Source: Arthrobacter sp. ISL-72 (GTDB lineage Bacteria; Actinomycetota; Actinomycetes; Actinomycetales; Micrococcaceae). Taken from it: a DNA stretch of 64,000 bases. A model generated the notes under the pieces. It was given only the letters and a program-made list of their open reading frames with translations, was not told where the DNA came from and ran no database searches. Shown here one piece after another: positions 56,199-64,000 of the stretch (position 1 is the stretch's first letter; each line of letters begins with the position of its first letter). Position numbers and translations under genes: made by a program. Location: NCBI RefSeq assembly GCF_018613755.1, contig NZ_JAGGPP010000007.1:1-64000 (forward strand). Reading direction: 5' to 3'.

Positions 56199-56669
56199 AT
56201 GACTGAACTTCCCGGAACATCCTGGCGGGACTCCGTGCCCGAAGCCACGGCCACCGACCTGGAAAACCTGCTGGGCACCGGGGTCGGCGCGGCGCAGGAG
56301 CAGCTGGGGCGCAACGGCGGTTTCCTGCCGTTCGCGCTGGTGGTGGAGAACGACGGCGAGGTGCGCCTCGTCGCCGTCACGCCTGCGGACGCCGAGGACG
56401 GCTCCGAAGACGAGTTCGATGCCGACGCGATGATCAGCGACCTCACAGAGCTTCTCCGGCAGAACCGGGACGACTTCCGCGCCGCCGCCGTCGTCTGCGA
56501 CATCACGCTGCTGGAAGAGAACACGGACGCCATCCACGTCGCGGCCGAGCACCGCGACGGCTCAGTTTTCGCCGCCGTCATGCCCTACGAACCTAACAAC
56601 GAATCACGGGAATGGGAGTTCGGGCAGCTTGCAGCGGATTCCAGCGAGCCCGCCATCTGGGTGGACTAG
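56199..56669 (+). CDS. Conserved-type hypothetical protein after manB
   Basis: 156 residues, acidic, no signal or membrane segment. FLPFALVVENDGEVRLVAV and FRAAAVVCDITLLEENTDAI are beta-rich; a central acidic loop (EDGSEDEFDADAM) separates them. Family not recognised. Probably co-transcribed with manB (8-nt gap). Confidence 0.75.
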   Translation: MTELPGTSWRDSVPEATATDLENLLGTGVGAAQEQLGRNGGFLPFALVVENDGEVRLVAVTPADAEDGSEDEFDADAMISDLTELLRQNRDDFRAAAVVCDITLLEENTDAIHVAAEHRDGSVFAAVMPYEPNNESREWEFGQLAADSSEPAIWVD

Positions 56670-56689
56670 GCCTCCACTAGGTTGATGAC

Positions 56690-57151
56690 ATGAAAATCAA
56701 TGCCTTCGCGGATGTGAGCCTGCGCGCCATGATGGTGCTGGCGGCGGCACCGGACGGCATCCTGCTGACTACGCAGAGCATTGCCGATGCCGTGGGCACT
56801 CCGTACAACCATGTCAGCAAGGCCATGGCCAAACTCCGTGAACTTGGCGTGATCGACGTCGAACGCGGCCGGAACGGCGGATCAAGGATCAACGACGCAG
56901 GCCGCAGGGCAACCGTGGGCCAGCTGCTGCGGCTGCTGAACACGCGGACTGATCCGGCCGACTGTCATTCCCTCAACGGCGAATGCCCGCTGATCAACGA
57001 GTGCCGGCTGCGCGGCGCCCTCTCCCGTGCACGGGAGGCCTTTTACCGCGAGCTGGACGACATCGTGATCTCCACGCTTCCGGGCTCCCGCCAGATGGCG
57101 CCGGTCTTCCAGGCGATCGGCCTCCGCCCCGGCCTCCAGGTCGGACTCTAA
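56690..57151 (+). CDS. nsrR: NsrR-type Rrf2 nitric-oxide-responsive repressor
   Basis: 153 residues. Rrf2 winged helix (MKINAFADVSLRAMMVLAAA) with HVSKAMAKLRELGVIDVERG, then three cysteines spaced C-x6-C-x5-C in DCHSLNGECPLINEC, the iron-sulfur ligands of NsrR. Directly upstream of the flavohemoglobin gene, its expected target. TAGGTT lies 6 nt before the ATG (leaderless type). Confidence 0.87.
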   Translation: MKINAFADVSLRAMMVLAAAPDGILLTTQSIADAVGTPYNHVSKAMAKLRELGVIDVERGRNGGSRINDAGRRATVGQLLRLLNTRTDPADCHSLNGECPLINECRLRGALSRAREAFYRELDDIVISTLPGSRQMAPVFQAIGLRPGLQVGL

Positions 57152-57185
57152 GCCCGGCCGTTCCCCTAAGAACCCGCCCCCGCCC

Positions 57186-57227
57186 CCCCTTCTTCGGCGC
57201 CCCTTCTTCGGCGCCCCTTCTTCGGCG
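57186..57227 (+). repeat. Three tandem 14-bp repeats
   Basis: Unit CCCCTTCTTCGGCG repeated three times with no gaps, between nsrR and hmp. Likely slippage-prone; no function evident. Confidence 0.85.
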
Positions 57228-57260
57228 CCCGTTCCCGGAGCCCGTCCCCTCCCGCTCTTC

Positions 57261-57323
57261 GAGTTTTTGTCCAGATGGAGGGACTTCCGGGGCCATTTGG
57301 GCCCTTTATCTGGACAAAAACTC
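57261..57323. repeat. 63-bp inverted-repeat element, copy 2
   Basis: Arms GAGTTTTTGTCCAGAT / ATCTGGACAAAAACTC, 16 bp. Same total length as copy 1 at 22869-22931 and about two-thirds identical inside. Lies downstream of nsrR and upstream of the hmp control region. Confidence 0.75.
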
Positions 57324-57395
57324 CTACGGACGGGGTTAGCTTGGCCTGCCCGTTTGGGGAGTCCCCGTGTCCTCCCGCTCCGATTTGGAAATGTT

Positions 57396-57449
57396 TTCTA
57401 CGAGGTGTAGAACTTAGGTACAAATACTCGTATTTCTGATACCAGTATC
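57396..57449 (+). promoter_or_regulatory. hmp control region with three tandem palindromes
   Basis: TTCTAC-GAGGT-GTAGAA (57396-57412), AAATAC-TC-GTATTT (57422-57435) and GATAC-CA-GTATC (57438-57449). The last two share ATAC-NN-GTAT at 15-bp spacing. They lie 44-97 nt before the hmp start and are the natural sites for the NsrR repressor encoded just upstream. TTGGAA-17-TAGAAC overlaps the first palindrome. Confidence 0.5.
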
Positions 57450-57492
57450 GCGGTCCGGACGAAGGCCCCGGGCCCTTACCTCAGGAGTACAC

Positions 57493-58654
57493 ATGCTCTC
57501 GGACAAATCCCGCCCTGTCATTGAGGCCACCCTGCCGCTGGTCGGATCCCGGATTGGCGACATCACCCCCAAAGTTCTACGCACGCCTCTTTGGTGCCCA
57601 CCCGGAACTGCTGGACGGGCTGTTCAGCCGCTCCAACCAGAAGTCGGGCACCCAGCAGCAGGCGCTGGCCGGAAGCATCGCCGTTTTCGCCACCCACCTG
57701 GTGAACAACCCGGGCACGCTCCCCGAAACCGTCCTCTCCCGGATTGCCCACAAGCACGCTTCCCTGGGCATCACCGAACCCCACTACCAGGTGGTGTACG
57801 AGCACCTGTTCGCCGCCATTGCAGAGGACCTCGCCGAGGTCATCACGCCGGAGATCGCTGAGGCCTGGACCGAGGTCTACTGGCTCATGGCGGACGCCCT
57901 GATCAAGATCGAAAAGGGCCTCTACGCCAGACAGGCCAACGACAGGATGTGGACTCCCTGGCGCGTTGCGGCCAAGACCCCCGCGGGCACAGGAGCAATG
58001 ACCTTTACCCTGGAGCCGGCCGACAACACCCCCATCACCGAGGCCCTCCCCGGCCAGTACATCAGCGTCAAGGTCCAGCTGCCGGACGGCCTCCGCCAGG
58101 TCCGCCAGTATTCTCTCTCCGACGACGCCGGGACTAGCCGCACCTTCACCACCAAACTCGACGACGGCGGCGAGGTTTCCCCGGTGCTGCACCACGGCGT
58201 CGAGGTTGGCGACGTCCTCGAGATCTCCAACCCCTACGGTGAAATCACGCTCAAGGAAGGCGACGGGCCGGTGGTGCTGGCTTCGGCCGGAATCGGCTGC
58301 ACCCCCACGGCTTCCATCCTTCGCTCGCTGGCCGAAGCCGGTTCCGACCGCCGGGTTCTGGTGCTGCACGCGGAAAGCACCCTGGACAGCTGGGCCCTGC
58401 GCGGGCAGATGACGGACGACGTCGAACGCCTCGCGGGCGCTGACCTCCAGCTCTGGCTGGAAGAACCGCAGGGGGGTTCCAACGCGGGTTTCATGTCCTT
58501 GCTCGAAGTGGACCTGCCCGCCAACGCGTCGCTGTACCTCTGCGGACCGCTCCCGTTCATGAAACACATCCGCAACGAGGCCATCAACGCCGGCATCCCC
58601 GCCACCAGGATCCACTACGAAGTCTTCGGACCGGACATCTGGCTCGCTTCATAA
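57493..58654 (+). pseudogene. hmp: Flavohemoglobin (NO dioxygenase) with a frameshift near codon 27
   Basis: The ATG at 57493 reads MLSDKSRPVIEATLPLVGSR then IGDITPK; one extra base in AAAG (about 57571-57574) then shifts the frame to FYARLFGAHPELLDGLFSRS, which runs open to 58654. Joined, the protein is about 386 residues, the normal Hmp length: globin with the proximal-His segment HKHASLGI, FAD motif RQYSLSDD, and NAD motif GIGCTPTASIL. As written no full-length protein is made, so it is either a young pseudogene or a base-call error. Sits behind nsrR and its candidate operators. Confidence 0.85.
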
Positions 58655-58661
58655 CCGTCGA

Positions 58662-58737
58662 AGCGCGAACGGACACTTGGGCACGGGGCCTCAAGTGTCC
58701 GTTCGCGCTCCCGGAGGGCTTAAGTGTCCGTTCGCGC
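58662..58737. repeat. AAGTGTCCGTTCGCGC repeat cluster, first locus
   Basis: Three copies: one inverted (58662-58679) and two direct (58692-58709, 58722-58737). The first pair forms an 18-bp inverted repeat. Another pair lies at 63474-63559. Confidence 0.8.
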
Positions 58738-58742
58738 AAAGT

Positions 58743-58791
58743 ACGACGGCGGCGCCGCACCTTTTTTGCAAAGGTGCGGCGCCGCCGTCGT
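58743..58791. terminator. Bidirectional terminator between hmp and pckG
   Basis: A perfect 22-bp stem (ACGACGGCGGCGCCGCACCT with TT, and its complement) around a 5-nt loop, between convergent genes. Confidence 0.75.
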
Positions 58792-58809
58792 GCGTGAAGC
58801 GGTGGGTAT

Positions 58810-60636
58810 TTAGCTGAGCCGGGCCTTCAGGCCGTCCAGCTCGGCCTGCAGTGCCTCCGGCAGCGAGTCGCCGAAGTTGGCGAACCATTCCTCGATGGAA
58901 GCCAGCTCAGTGGCCCACTCGGCCGGGTCAACACGGACGGCTTCTTCAACCTGGGCGGGCGTCATGTCCAGGCCCTTGAGGTCGATGGAGTCGCCGGTGG
59001 GGACGAATCCGATGGGAGTCTCCACGGCGTCAGCCTTGCCTTCGAGGCGTTCGATGGCCCACTTCAGGACACGGCTGTTGTCACCGAATCCGGGCCAGGC
59101 GAAGCCGCCCTCGGAATTGCGGCGGAACCAGTTGACCAGGAAGATCTTGGGCAGGCGCTCCGGGTTGGCCTTGGCGGACAGGTTGACCCAGTGGTTCAGG
59201 TAGTCGCCTGCGTCGTAGCCGATGAAGGGCAGCATGGCCATCGGATCCCGTCGGACAACACCAACGGCGCCGGCTGCGGCGGCAGTGGTCTCGGACGACA
59301 GGGTGGAGCCCATGAAGATGCCGTTGGACCAGCTGCGCGCCTCGGTGACCAGTGGAATGGTGGTCTTGCGGCGGCCGCCGAACAGGATCGCGGAAAGCTC
59401 CACGCCGTCCGGGTTGTTGTACTCCTCGGCCAGCATGTCGATCTGGTCGATCGGCGTGCAGAAGCGCGAGTTCGGGTGGGCGGCCGGCTTGTCCGAATCG
59501 GAAGTCCAGGAGTTGCCCTGCCAGTCGGTGAGGTGCGCGGGCACATCCTCGGTCATGCCCTCCCACCAGACACCGCCGTCGTCGGTCAGCGCGACGTTGG
59601 TGAAGATGCTGTTGCCCTTGGCGATGGCGCGCATAGCGTTGGGGTTGGTGCCCCAGCCGGTACCCGGAGCCACGCCGAAGAGGCCGGCCTCGGGGTTGAC
59701 GGCGCGGAGCTCGCCTTCCTTGCCGAAACGCATCCAGGTGATGTCGTCACCCAGGGTCTCCACCTTCCAGCCTTCGATCGTGGGATCGAGCAACGCAAGG
59801 TTGGTCTTGCCGCAGGCGGAGGGGAAGGCAGCCGAGACGTAGTACGTCTTCTGCTCCGGGGAGGTCAGCTTCAGGATAAGCATGTGCTCGGCCAGCCAGC
59901 CTTCGTCGTGTGCCATCACGGAGGCGATGCGGAGGGCGTAGCACTTCTTGCCCAGCAGCGCGTTTCCGCCGTAGCCGGAGCCGAAGGACCAGATGGAGCG
60001 CTCCTCGGGGAAGTGCACGATCCACTTGTCCGGGTTGCACGGCCACGGCACGTCCGCCTGGCCGGCCTCGAGCGGCGCACCCAGGGAGTGCAGGGCCGGC
60101 ACGAAGAACGCGTTGGTTTCGGTGATGCGGTTCAGCACGTCGGTGCCGATGCGGGCCATGATGCGCATGGAGGCGACAACGTAGGCACTGTCCGTGATCT
60201 CGACGCCGAACTTGGGATCCTCAGCATCGAGGTGGCCCATGACGAACGGGATCACGTACATGGTGCGGCCGCGCATGGAACCCGCGAACAGGCCGCGAAG
60301 CTTCTGCTTCATCTCGGCCGGGGGCATCCAATTGTTGGTGAAGCCGGCGTCGTGCTCCTTTTCGGAGCAGATAAAGGTCTGCTCTTCCACGCGGGCTACG
60401 TCCGCGGGATCAGAGAAGGCAGCGAAGGAGTTGGGGAAGAGCTCCTGGTTAAGGCGCTTCAGGGTTCCAGCGGCGACGAGCTCGTCGGTGAGGCGCGTGT
60501 TTTCCTCTTCCGTACCGTCGACCCAGTGGATCCGGTCCGGCTGGGTAAGTTCTGCAACCTCTTCGACCCATGCCAGCAGACCGGCATGTGTGGTGGGTGC
60601 TTTCTCAAGCAGCGGCAGTCGTGCGAGATCGCCCAT
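58810..60636 (-). CDS. pckG: Phosphoenolpyruvate carboxykinase (GTP)
   Basis: 608 residues, GTP-dependent PEPCK. P-loop kinase motif [11 protein letters not shown] (about 266-276), [22 protein letters not shown] and [11 protein letters not shown] are diagnostic. It converts oxaloacetate to PEP in gluconeogenesis. The ATG has GGAAGGG upstream. Single gene. Confidence 0.95.
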   Translation of the reverse strand: MGDLARLPLLEKAPTTHAGLLAWVEEVAELTQPDRIHWVDGTEEENTRLTDELVAAGTLKRLNQELFPNSFAAFSDPADVARVEEQTFICSEKEHDAGFTNNWMPPAEMKQKLRGLFAGSMRGRTMYVIPFVMGHLDAEDPKFGVEITDSAYVVASMRIMARIGTDVLNRITETNAFFVPALHSLGAPLEAGQADVPWPCNPDKWIVHFPEERSIWSFGSGYGGNALLGKKCYALRIASVMAHDEGWLAEHMLILKLTSPEQKTYYVSAAFPSACGKTNLALLDPTIEGWKVETLGDDITWMRFGKEGELRAVNPEAGLFGVAPGTGWGTNPNAMRAIAKGNSIFTNVALTDDGGVWWEGMTEDVPAHLTDWQGNSWTSDSDKPAAHPNSRFCTPIDQIDMLAEEYNNPDGVELSAILFGGRRKTTIPLVTEARSWSNGIFMGSTLSSETTAAAAGAVGVVRRDPMAMLPFIGYDAGDYLNHWVNLSAKANPERLPKIFLVNWFRRNSEGGFAWPGFGDNSRVLKWAIERLEGKADAVETPIGFVPTGDSIDLKGLDMTPAQVEEAVRVDPAEWATELASIEEWFANFGDSLPEALQAELDGLKARLS

Positions 60637-60914
60637 TGCGGTTCCCTTCCTCGGGTTCAGTGGTGTGTCCTAAATGCTAGGGCTCTAGACCACTGTCATT
60701 TTTGGGTAAGAGATGGGATGTCCCCGATGCGAAAAAGCAAAAACCGCGGAAAATCAAGGAACAGCACCCGGGAAATCAGCCGTTTTTGTGAGGAAGGTCA
60801 CATAGACCGGTCTAGTCGCGCAGATTACAGATGTTTCGATTTGGAACTCGGCAGCATCTCGCGTAAAGTAATTCGAGGTTCGGGGGTGAACGAAAAACTC
60901 CCGGAGCCGAGAAT

Positions 60915-60988
<74 letters not shown>

Positions 60989-60994
60989 CAATAC

Positions 60995-61030
60995 AAAAGA
61001 TCCGCACCGGTTAACCGGTGCGGATCTTTT
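60995..61030. terminator. Terminator shared by tRNA-Arg and the FadR-type gene
   Basis: Perfect 36-bp palindrome centred on GGTTAACC, ending TCTTTTTG on the plus strand. Confidence 0.8.
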
Positions 61031-61069
61031 TGTTTCGTTTTGTTGGGGCGCCCGCCCCGCGACGGCTTA

Positions 61070-61795
61070 CTACCCGACTACTTGGTAGATGCGGTTGCGG
61101 ATACCGTCAAAGTGCCGGTTCAGCCGTTCAGCAGCCAGGGCCTTGTCGCCCTTCGCCACAGCCTCATAGATGCGACGGTGCGCCGCCGCCACCGCCGCCA
61201 GGTCCTCAGCGCCGGCCCCGACCTCGACGTGGATCTGCCGGTAGACCTTCCAGAAAACCGCGAGCAGGCTGATCAGCAGCGCGTTGTTCAGCGGCTCGAA
61301 CAAACGCCGATGGAACTCCGCGTCTGCTTCAACGAATGCCTCCCCCGCGGCGGCGAGCTCCTCCATCAGGACCACGGATTCCTCGACGGCGGCCAGCTGG
61401 CCGGATGTCATGGTGTCCATGGCATTCCCGATCAAGCCCGACTCAAGCGCCTGCCGGACATCCACCAGCTCCAGGGCCTCATCACCCTTATGCCGAAGCG
61501 ACAGCCGGCCGCGGAACGTCAAGCCGTCGGTCAGGGCATCAAAGTTACTGGGAGCCACGAACATCCCGAATCCGTGCCGGATTTCTACAACTCCGAGCGC
61601 CTGAAGGACTTTGAGGGATTCGCGAAGGGTATTGCGTCCCACTCCCAGCACCATGGCCAGCTCATTTTCGGTGGGCAACGGATCACCCGCTTCAAGTTCA
61701 CGGTCCAGGATGAGGTCCATGATGTCCGCCTGCAGAGCGCGGAGCCGGGCCTGGGCACTGAATCGCGCCTGCGAAGCGACGCCTGATGTTGTCAT
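61070..61795 (-). CDS. GntR/FadR-family transcriptional regulator
   Basis: 241 residues. Winged helix with PLPTENELAMVLGVGRNTLR and EIRHGFGMFVAP, then an FCD-type helical ligand domain (VRQALESGLIGNAM, DAEFHRRLFEPLNN, AAHRRIYEAVAKGD) typical of FadR/LldR regulators. The ATG has AGGGG 5 nt upstream; an earlier start is rejected. A good promoter (TTAACA-17-TATTGT) precedes it. Divergent from the flavoprotein, which it may control. Confidence 0.88.
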   Translation of the reverse strand: MTTSGVASQARFSAQARLRALQADIMDLILDRELEAGDPLPTENELAMVLGVGRNTLRESLKVLQALGVVEIRHGFGMFVAPSNFDALTDGLTFRGRLSLRHKGDEALELVDVRQALESGLIGNAMDTMTSGQLAAVEESVVLMEELAAAGEAFVEADAEFHRRLFEPLNNALLISLLAVFWKVYRQIHVEVGAGAEDLAAVAAAHRRIYEAVAKGDKALAAERLNRHFDGIRNRIYQVVG

Positions 61796-61847
61796 GGTTT
61801 CCCCTAACCGTGAGTCCTGAACCACTGCACGGAGTGGGTCACAGCAA

Positions 61848-61876
61848 ACAATATTGGATGTCCCACCTTCTGTTAA
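61848..61876 (-). promoter_or_regulatory. Promoter of the FadR-type gene
   Basis: On the minus strand TTAACA, exactly 17 bp, then TATTGT, about 55 nt upstream of the ATG. A near-palindrome TGGGACATCCA lies in the spacer. Confidence 0.55.
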
Positions 61877-61966
61877 GCTCTTGCGCCGCCACGGACCCGG
61901 TGGGCACACCAATCCACCGGGCATTATCGCGCCTTCCGGCGTCCGTGCCGGGCGTAGTCTGGTGCC

Positions 61967-63436
61967 ATGACGGCCACTCTTGAACGCGAATTCGATGTTA
62001 TTGTGATCGGCGCCGGAGCCGTGGGGGAAAACGTCGCGGACCGCGTGGTCCAAGGCGGCCTGACCGCGGTTCTGGTAGAAGCGGAGTTGGTGGGCGGTGA
62101 GTGCTCCTACTGGGCCTGCATGCCATCAAAGGCCTTGCTGCGCCCTGGCACCGCCCTCCACGGTGCGCAAACGGTCCCCGGTGCAGGCGAGGCGGTCACC
62201 CGAACACTCGATGCCTCCGCCGTCCTCAGGCGCCGGGACTACTTCACGTCAAACTGGCAGGACGACAGCCAGGTCAAATGGGTGGAGGACAGCGGGATCG
62301 AACTGATCCGCGGCCGCGGCCGGCTGACCGGCCCGAGGGCCGTCGAGGTGTCGGGGAGGGACGGCGTCACGTACCTCCTGACGGCGAGGCACGCCGTCGT
62401 ACTGTCCACCGGATCAGCCCCCGCAGTGCCGCCGATACCAGGCCTGGCAGGACTCGACTACTGGACTACCCGCGAAGCCACCTCCGCACACAGCGTTCCC
62501 CAGAGCCTGCTGGTGCTGGGCGGCGGGGTGGCCGGAACCGAGCTGGCGCAGGCATTTGCCCGGCTCGGGGCCGCGGTGACCCTCGTGGCGCGCGGCGGGC
62601 TGCTCAGCATGTACCCGAAGGATGCCGCCGAACTGGTCCTGGCGGGGCTCCGCGCCGACGGCGTGGACGTCCGGCTCGGCACCGGAACGGAGAGCGTCAG
62701 CAGGGATGACGGCTCGTTCACCGTGGCTTTGGCCGACGGCGCCATCGTCAGCGCCGAGAGGCTCCTCGTTACCACCGGCCGCCATCCCGCCCTTGACGGA
62801 TTGGGACTGGAAACCGTGGGCCTCGGTTCCGGGGACGGCAAAGTGCCTCCGCTTCGTACGGACAGCACCGGCCTGGTGCAGGGCACCGACGTGGATGGCA
62901 GCCACGACGGCGGCAACGGCAGCTGGCTCTACGCGGTGGGCGACGCCGCCGGCAAAGTGATGCTGACGCATCAGGGCAAGTACTCCGCGCGGGCCACGGG
63001 AGATGCCATCGCGGCGCGCGCCAAGGGCGAACTCGAAGGCACGCCGGCACCCTGGAGCCGCTATGCGCAGACGGCCAATGAGCACGCCGTGCCTAACGTC
63101 GTTTTTACGGATCCCGAGCTGGCCAGCATTGGCCGGTCCGTCGAGCAGGCCCGAAAGGACGGCTACAACGTCTCCTCGGTGGAGATCCCCATCAGCGTGG
63201 CAGGGTCGTCATTGCATTCCGAGCACTATGACGGCTGGGCGCAGCTGGTGGTGGATGAGGATAAAAAGGTGCTCCTTGGTGCGACCTTCGCCGGACCGGA
63301 CGTCGCCGAGCTCCTGCACGCGGCCACGATCGCCGTCGTGGGCCAGGTCCCGCTGGACCGGCTGTGGCATGCGGTGCCCTCCTACCCCACCGTCAGCGAA
63401 GTCTGGTTGCGGCTGCTCGAGGAGTACGGCCTCTGA
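61967..63436 (+). CDS. FAD-dependent pyridine nucleotide-disulfide oxidoreductase
   Basis: 489 residues. FAD motif VIVIGAGAVGENVADRV; redox-active pair in GGECSYWACMPSKA (C-x4-C); NAD motif LVLGGGVAGTELAQAFARLG; YAVGDAAGKVMLTHQGKY; C-terminal HAVPSYPTVSEVW, where the interface His lies. The redox loop differs from the GGTCVNVGCIPSK of lipoamide dehydrogenase, so the partner is open. TAGTCT lies 6 nt before the ATG (leaderless type). Divergent from the FadR-type regulator. Confidence 0.87.
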   Translation: MTATLEREFDVIVIGAGAVGENVADRVVQGGLTAVLVEAELVGGECSYWACMPSKALLRPGTALHGAQTVPGAGEAVTRTLDASAVLRRRDYFTSNWQDDSQVKWVEDSGIELIRGRGRLTGPRAVEVSGRDGVTYLLTARHAVVLSTGSAPAVPPIPGLAGLDYWTTREATSAHSVPQSLLVLGGGVAGTELAQAFARLGAAVTLVARGGLLSMYPKDAAELVLAGLRADGVDVRLGTGTESVSRDDGSFTVALADGAIVSAERLLVTTGRHPALDGLGLETVGLGSGDGKVPPLRTDSTGLVQGTDVDGSHDGGNGSWLYAVGDAAGKVMLTHQGKYSARATGDAIAARAKGELEGTPAPWSRYAQTANEHAVPNVVFTDPELASIGRSVEQARKDGYNVSSVEIPISVAGSSLHSEHYDGWAQLVVDEDKKVLLGATFAGPDVAELLHAATIAVVGQVPLDRLWHAVPSYPTVSEVWLRLLEEYGL

Positions 63437-63473
63437 ACGCCTGATTCCCCGGAGCCGGAAAAGTGCGAACGGC

Positions 63474-63559
63474 GCGCGAACGGACAGTTGAGGCCCTGCC
63501 CGGCGTCGGCGGGTTCCTGCCGTCGTTCAGGAACTTGGGCCACAAGTGTCCGTTCGCGC
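63474..63559. repeat. AAGTGTCCGTTCGCGC repeat pair, second locus
   Basis: GCGCGAACGGACAGTTG (63474-63490) and CAAGTGTCCGTTCGCGC (63543-63559) form an inverted repeat with one mismatch around 52 bp, 37 nt after the oxidoreductase stop. Confidence 0.75.
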
Positions 63560-63590
63560 CGCCGCCTTGGTCACAGGGTAAGAATTCTAT

Positions 63591-63619
63591 TTGAACTGAC
63601 TAGTCAGTTCAGTTAGCCT
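63591..63619 (+). promoter_or_regulatory. Promoter with overlapping 18-bp palindromic operator
   Basis: TTGAAC, exactly 17 bp, then TAGCCT. The perfect palindrome GAACTGACTAGTCAGTTC (63593-63610) overlaps the -35 box and most of the spacer, the usual placement of a TetR-family repressor site. It faces the gene at 63650. Confidence 0.65.
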
Positions 63620-63649
63620 TAAGGCAGACACTCTCTGCGAAAGGCTTTT

Positions 63650-64000
63650 ATGCTCTTGGTTCGACAGCTCCAAGTGGACGGCCGCCGGGATGACCTCCTG
63701 CCCCCGACCTCCCTGCAGGCCCGGCGGGGCGAGCTTCTGCTGGTCACCGGCGTCCGCCAGGACCAGCGGACCGCCTTGGCGCTTACCCTGAGCGGGCGGA
63801 TGAAACCGTCGTCGGGCGATCTCCTCTGGGACGGCCGGGCGAAGACCAGGCACCTGCGGCTCGCCAGCTCGCTGGTCGACGCCCCCGGGGTCAATGAGCC
63901 CGAAGAGCATCTCAGCGTGCGCGATCTCGTCACCGAAGACCTCGCGCTGATTCCGCGGCGTTACCGCGGCGCCCTGCTCAGCTCCCCGTGGCTCAAGATC
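63650..64000 (+). CDS. ABC-type ATP-binding protein with degenerate Walker A (runs off window)
   Basis: 117 codons visible, open to the right edge. The ATG has AAAGG 5 nt upstream. LQARRGELLLVTGVRQDQRT then ALALTLSGRMKPSSGDLLWD follows the fold of an ABC ATPase, but the usual GxxGxGK[ST] reads GVRQDQRT: two glycines and the lysine are replaced. ATP binding is therefore doubtful unless the protein works as a non-catalytic subunit. In relatives such a protein may precede a YhgE/Pip membrane protein; that cannot be seen here. Confidence 0.65.
   Translation, partial: MLLVRQLQVDGRRDDLLPPTSLQARRGELLLVTGVRQDQRTALALTLSGRMKPSSGDLLWDGRAKTRHLRLASSLVDAPGVNEPEEHLSVRDLVTEDLALIPRRYRGALLSSPWLKI

Noticed and set aside
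57186..57227. Possible CRISPR array
   Set aside because: Units of 14 bp are contiguous without spacers and no cas gene is present.
57493..57573. Programmed frameshifting in hmp
   Set aside because: No slippery heptamer or downstream structure of the usual kind; error or mutation is simpler.

Overview
The window is chromosomal DNA from a high-GC actinobacterium of the Arthrobacter / Pseudarthrobacter type (Micrococcaceae). The evidence is the GlgE alpha-glucan pathway, the order carD-ispD-ispF-cysS-rlmB, senX3-regX3-phoU-gpmA, a Bpa-type proteasome activator ending in GQYL, GTP-dependent PEP carboxykinase, and an actinobacterial rRNA leader. The layout is ordinary core chromosome. No phage, IS element, CRISPR array or island was seen. 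Assignments come from reading motifs and gene order; no database search was run.

Left to right: an rRNA promoter and antitermination leader point left out of the window (1-187). The alpha-glucan block follows (380-13181): glgE, treS and a maltokinase-branching enzyme fusion on the minus strand, glgP divergent, then glgX. TreS makes maltose from trehalose, the maltokinase half phosphorylates it, GlgE polymerises maltose-1-phosphate, GlgB branches the chain, and GlgP and GlgX break it down. A decayed barstar gene lies between glgP and glgX. Next come a nitrilase-family amidase, rlmB, cysS, a lipoprotein, ispF, ispD and carD (13-19 kb), then the phosphate-sensing pair senX3-regX3 facing phoU across a PHO-box-like repeat, gpmA, a methyltransferase, a DUF2516 protein, a trans-sulfuration enzyme, tmk and holB (20-28 kb).

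From 28 to 40 kb are a TAP-like lipoprotein peptidase, a phosphonatase-like HAD protein lacking its nucleophile, tRNA-Thr, a coiled-coil protein, an aldo/keto reductase, the Bpa proteasome activator with an unknown helical partner, cstA-ybdD, a PadR regulator, a quinone oxidoreductase and tRNA-Ser(TGA). From 40 to 52 kb are a two-domain VOC protein, a very large secreted nuclease/5'-nucleotidase split by an in-frame TAG, a STAS-like protein, a flavoprotein, an S9 peptidase, tRNA-Ser(GCT) and an MFS exporter. From 52 to 64 kb are recQ, a phosphohexomutase, an NsrR-type repressor next to a frameshifted flavohemoglobin, pckG, tRNA-Arg(ACG), a FadR-type regulator divergent from a flavoprotein disulfide reductase, and a truncated ABC-type protein behind a palindromic operator.

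Three genes look broken (barstar, nuclease, hmp); two of the three lesions are single extra A residues, so sequencing error must be excluded. Beyond gene content, the most interesting signals are a good ribosome site inside the maltokinase-GlgB fusion, twelve genes with a TANNNT box exactly 6 or 7 nt before the start codon (leaderless transcription), two 63-bp inverted-repeat elements of identical length, a second family of intergenic repeats carrying AAGTGTCCGTTCGCGC, and clustered operators at phoU, hmp and the right edge.
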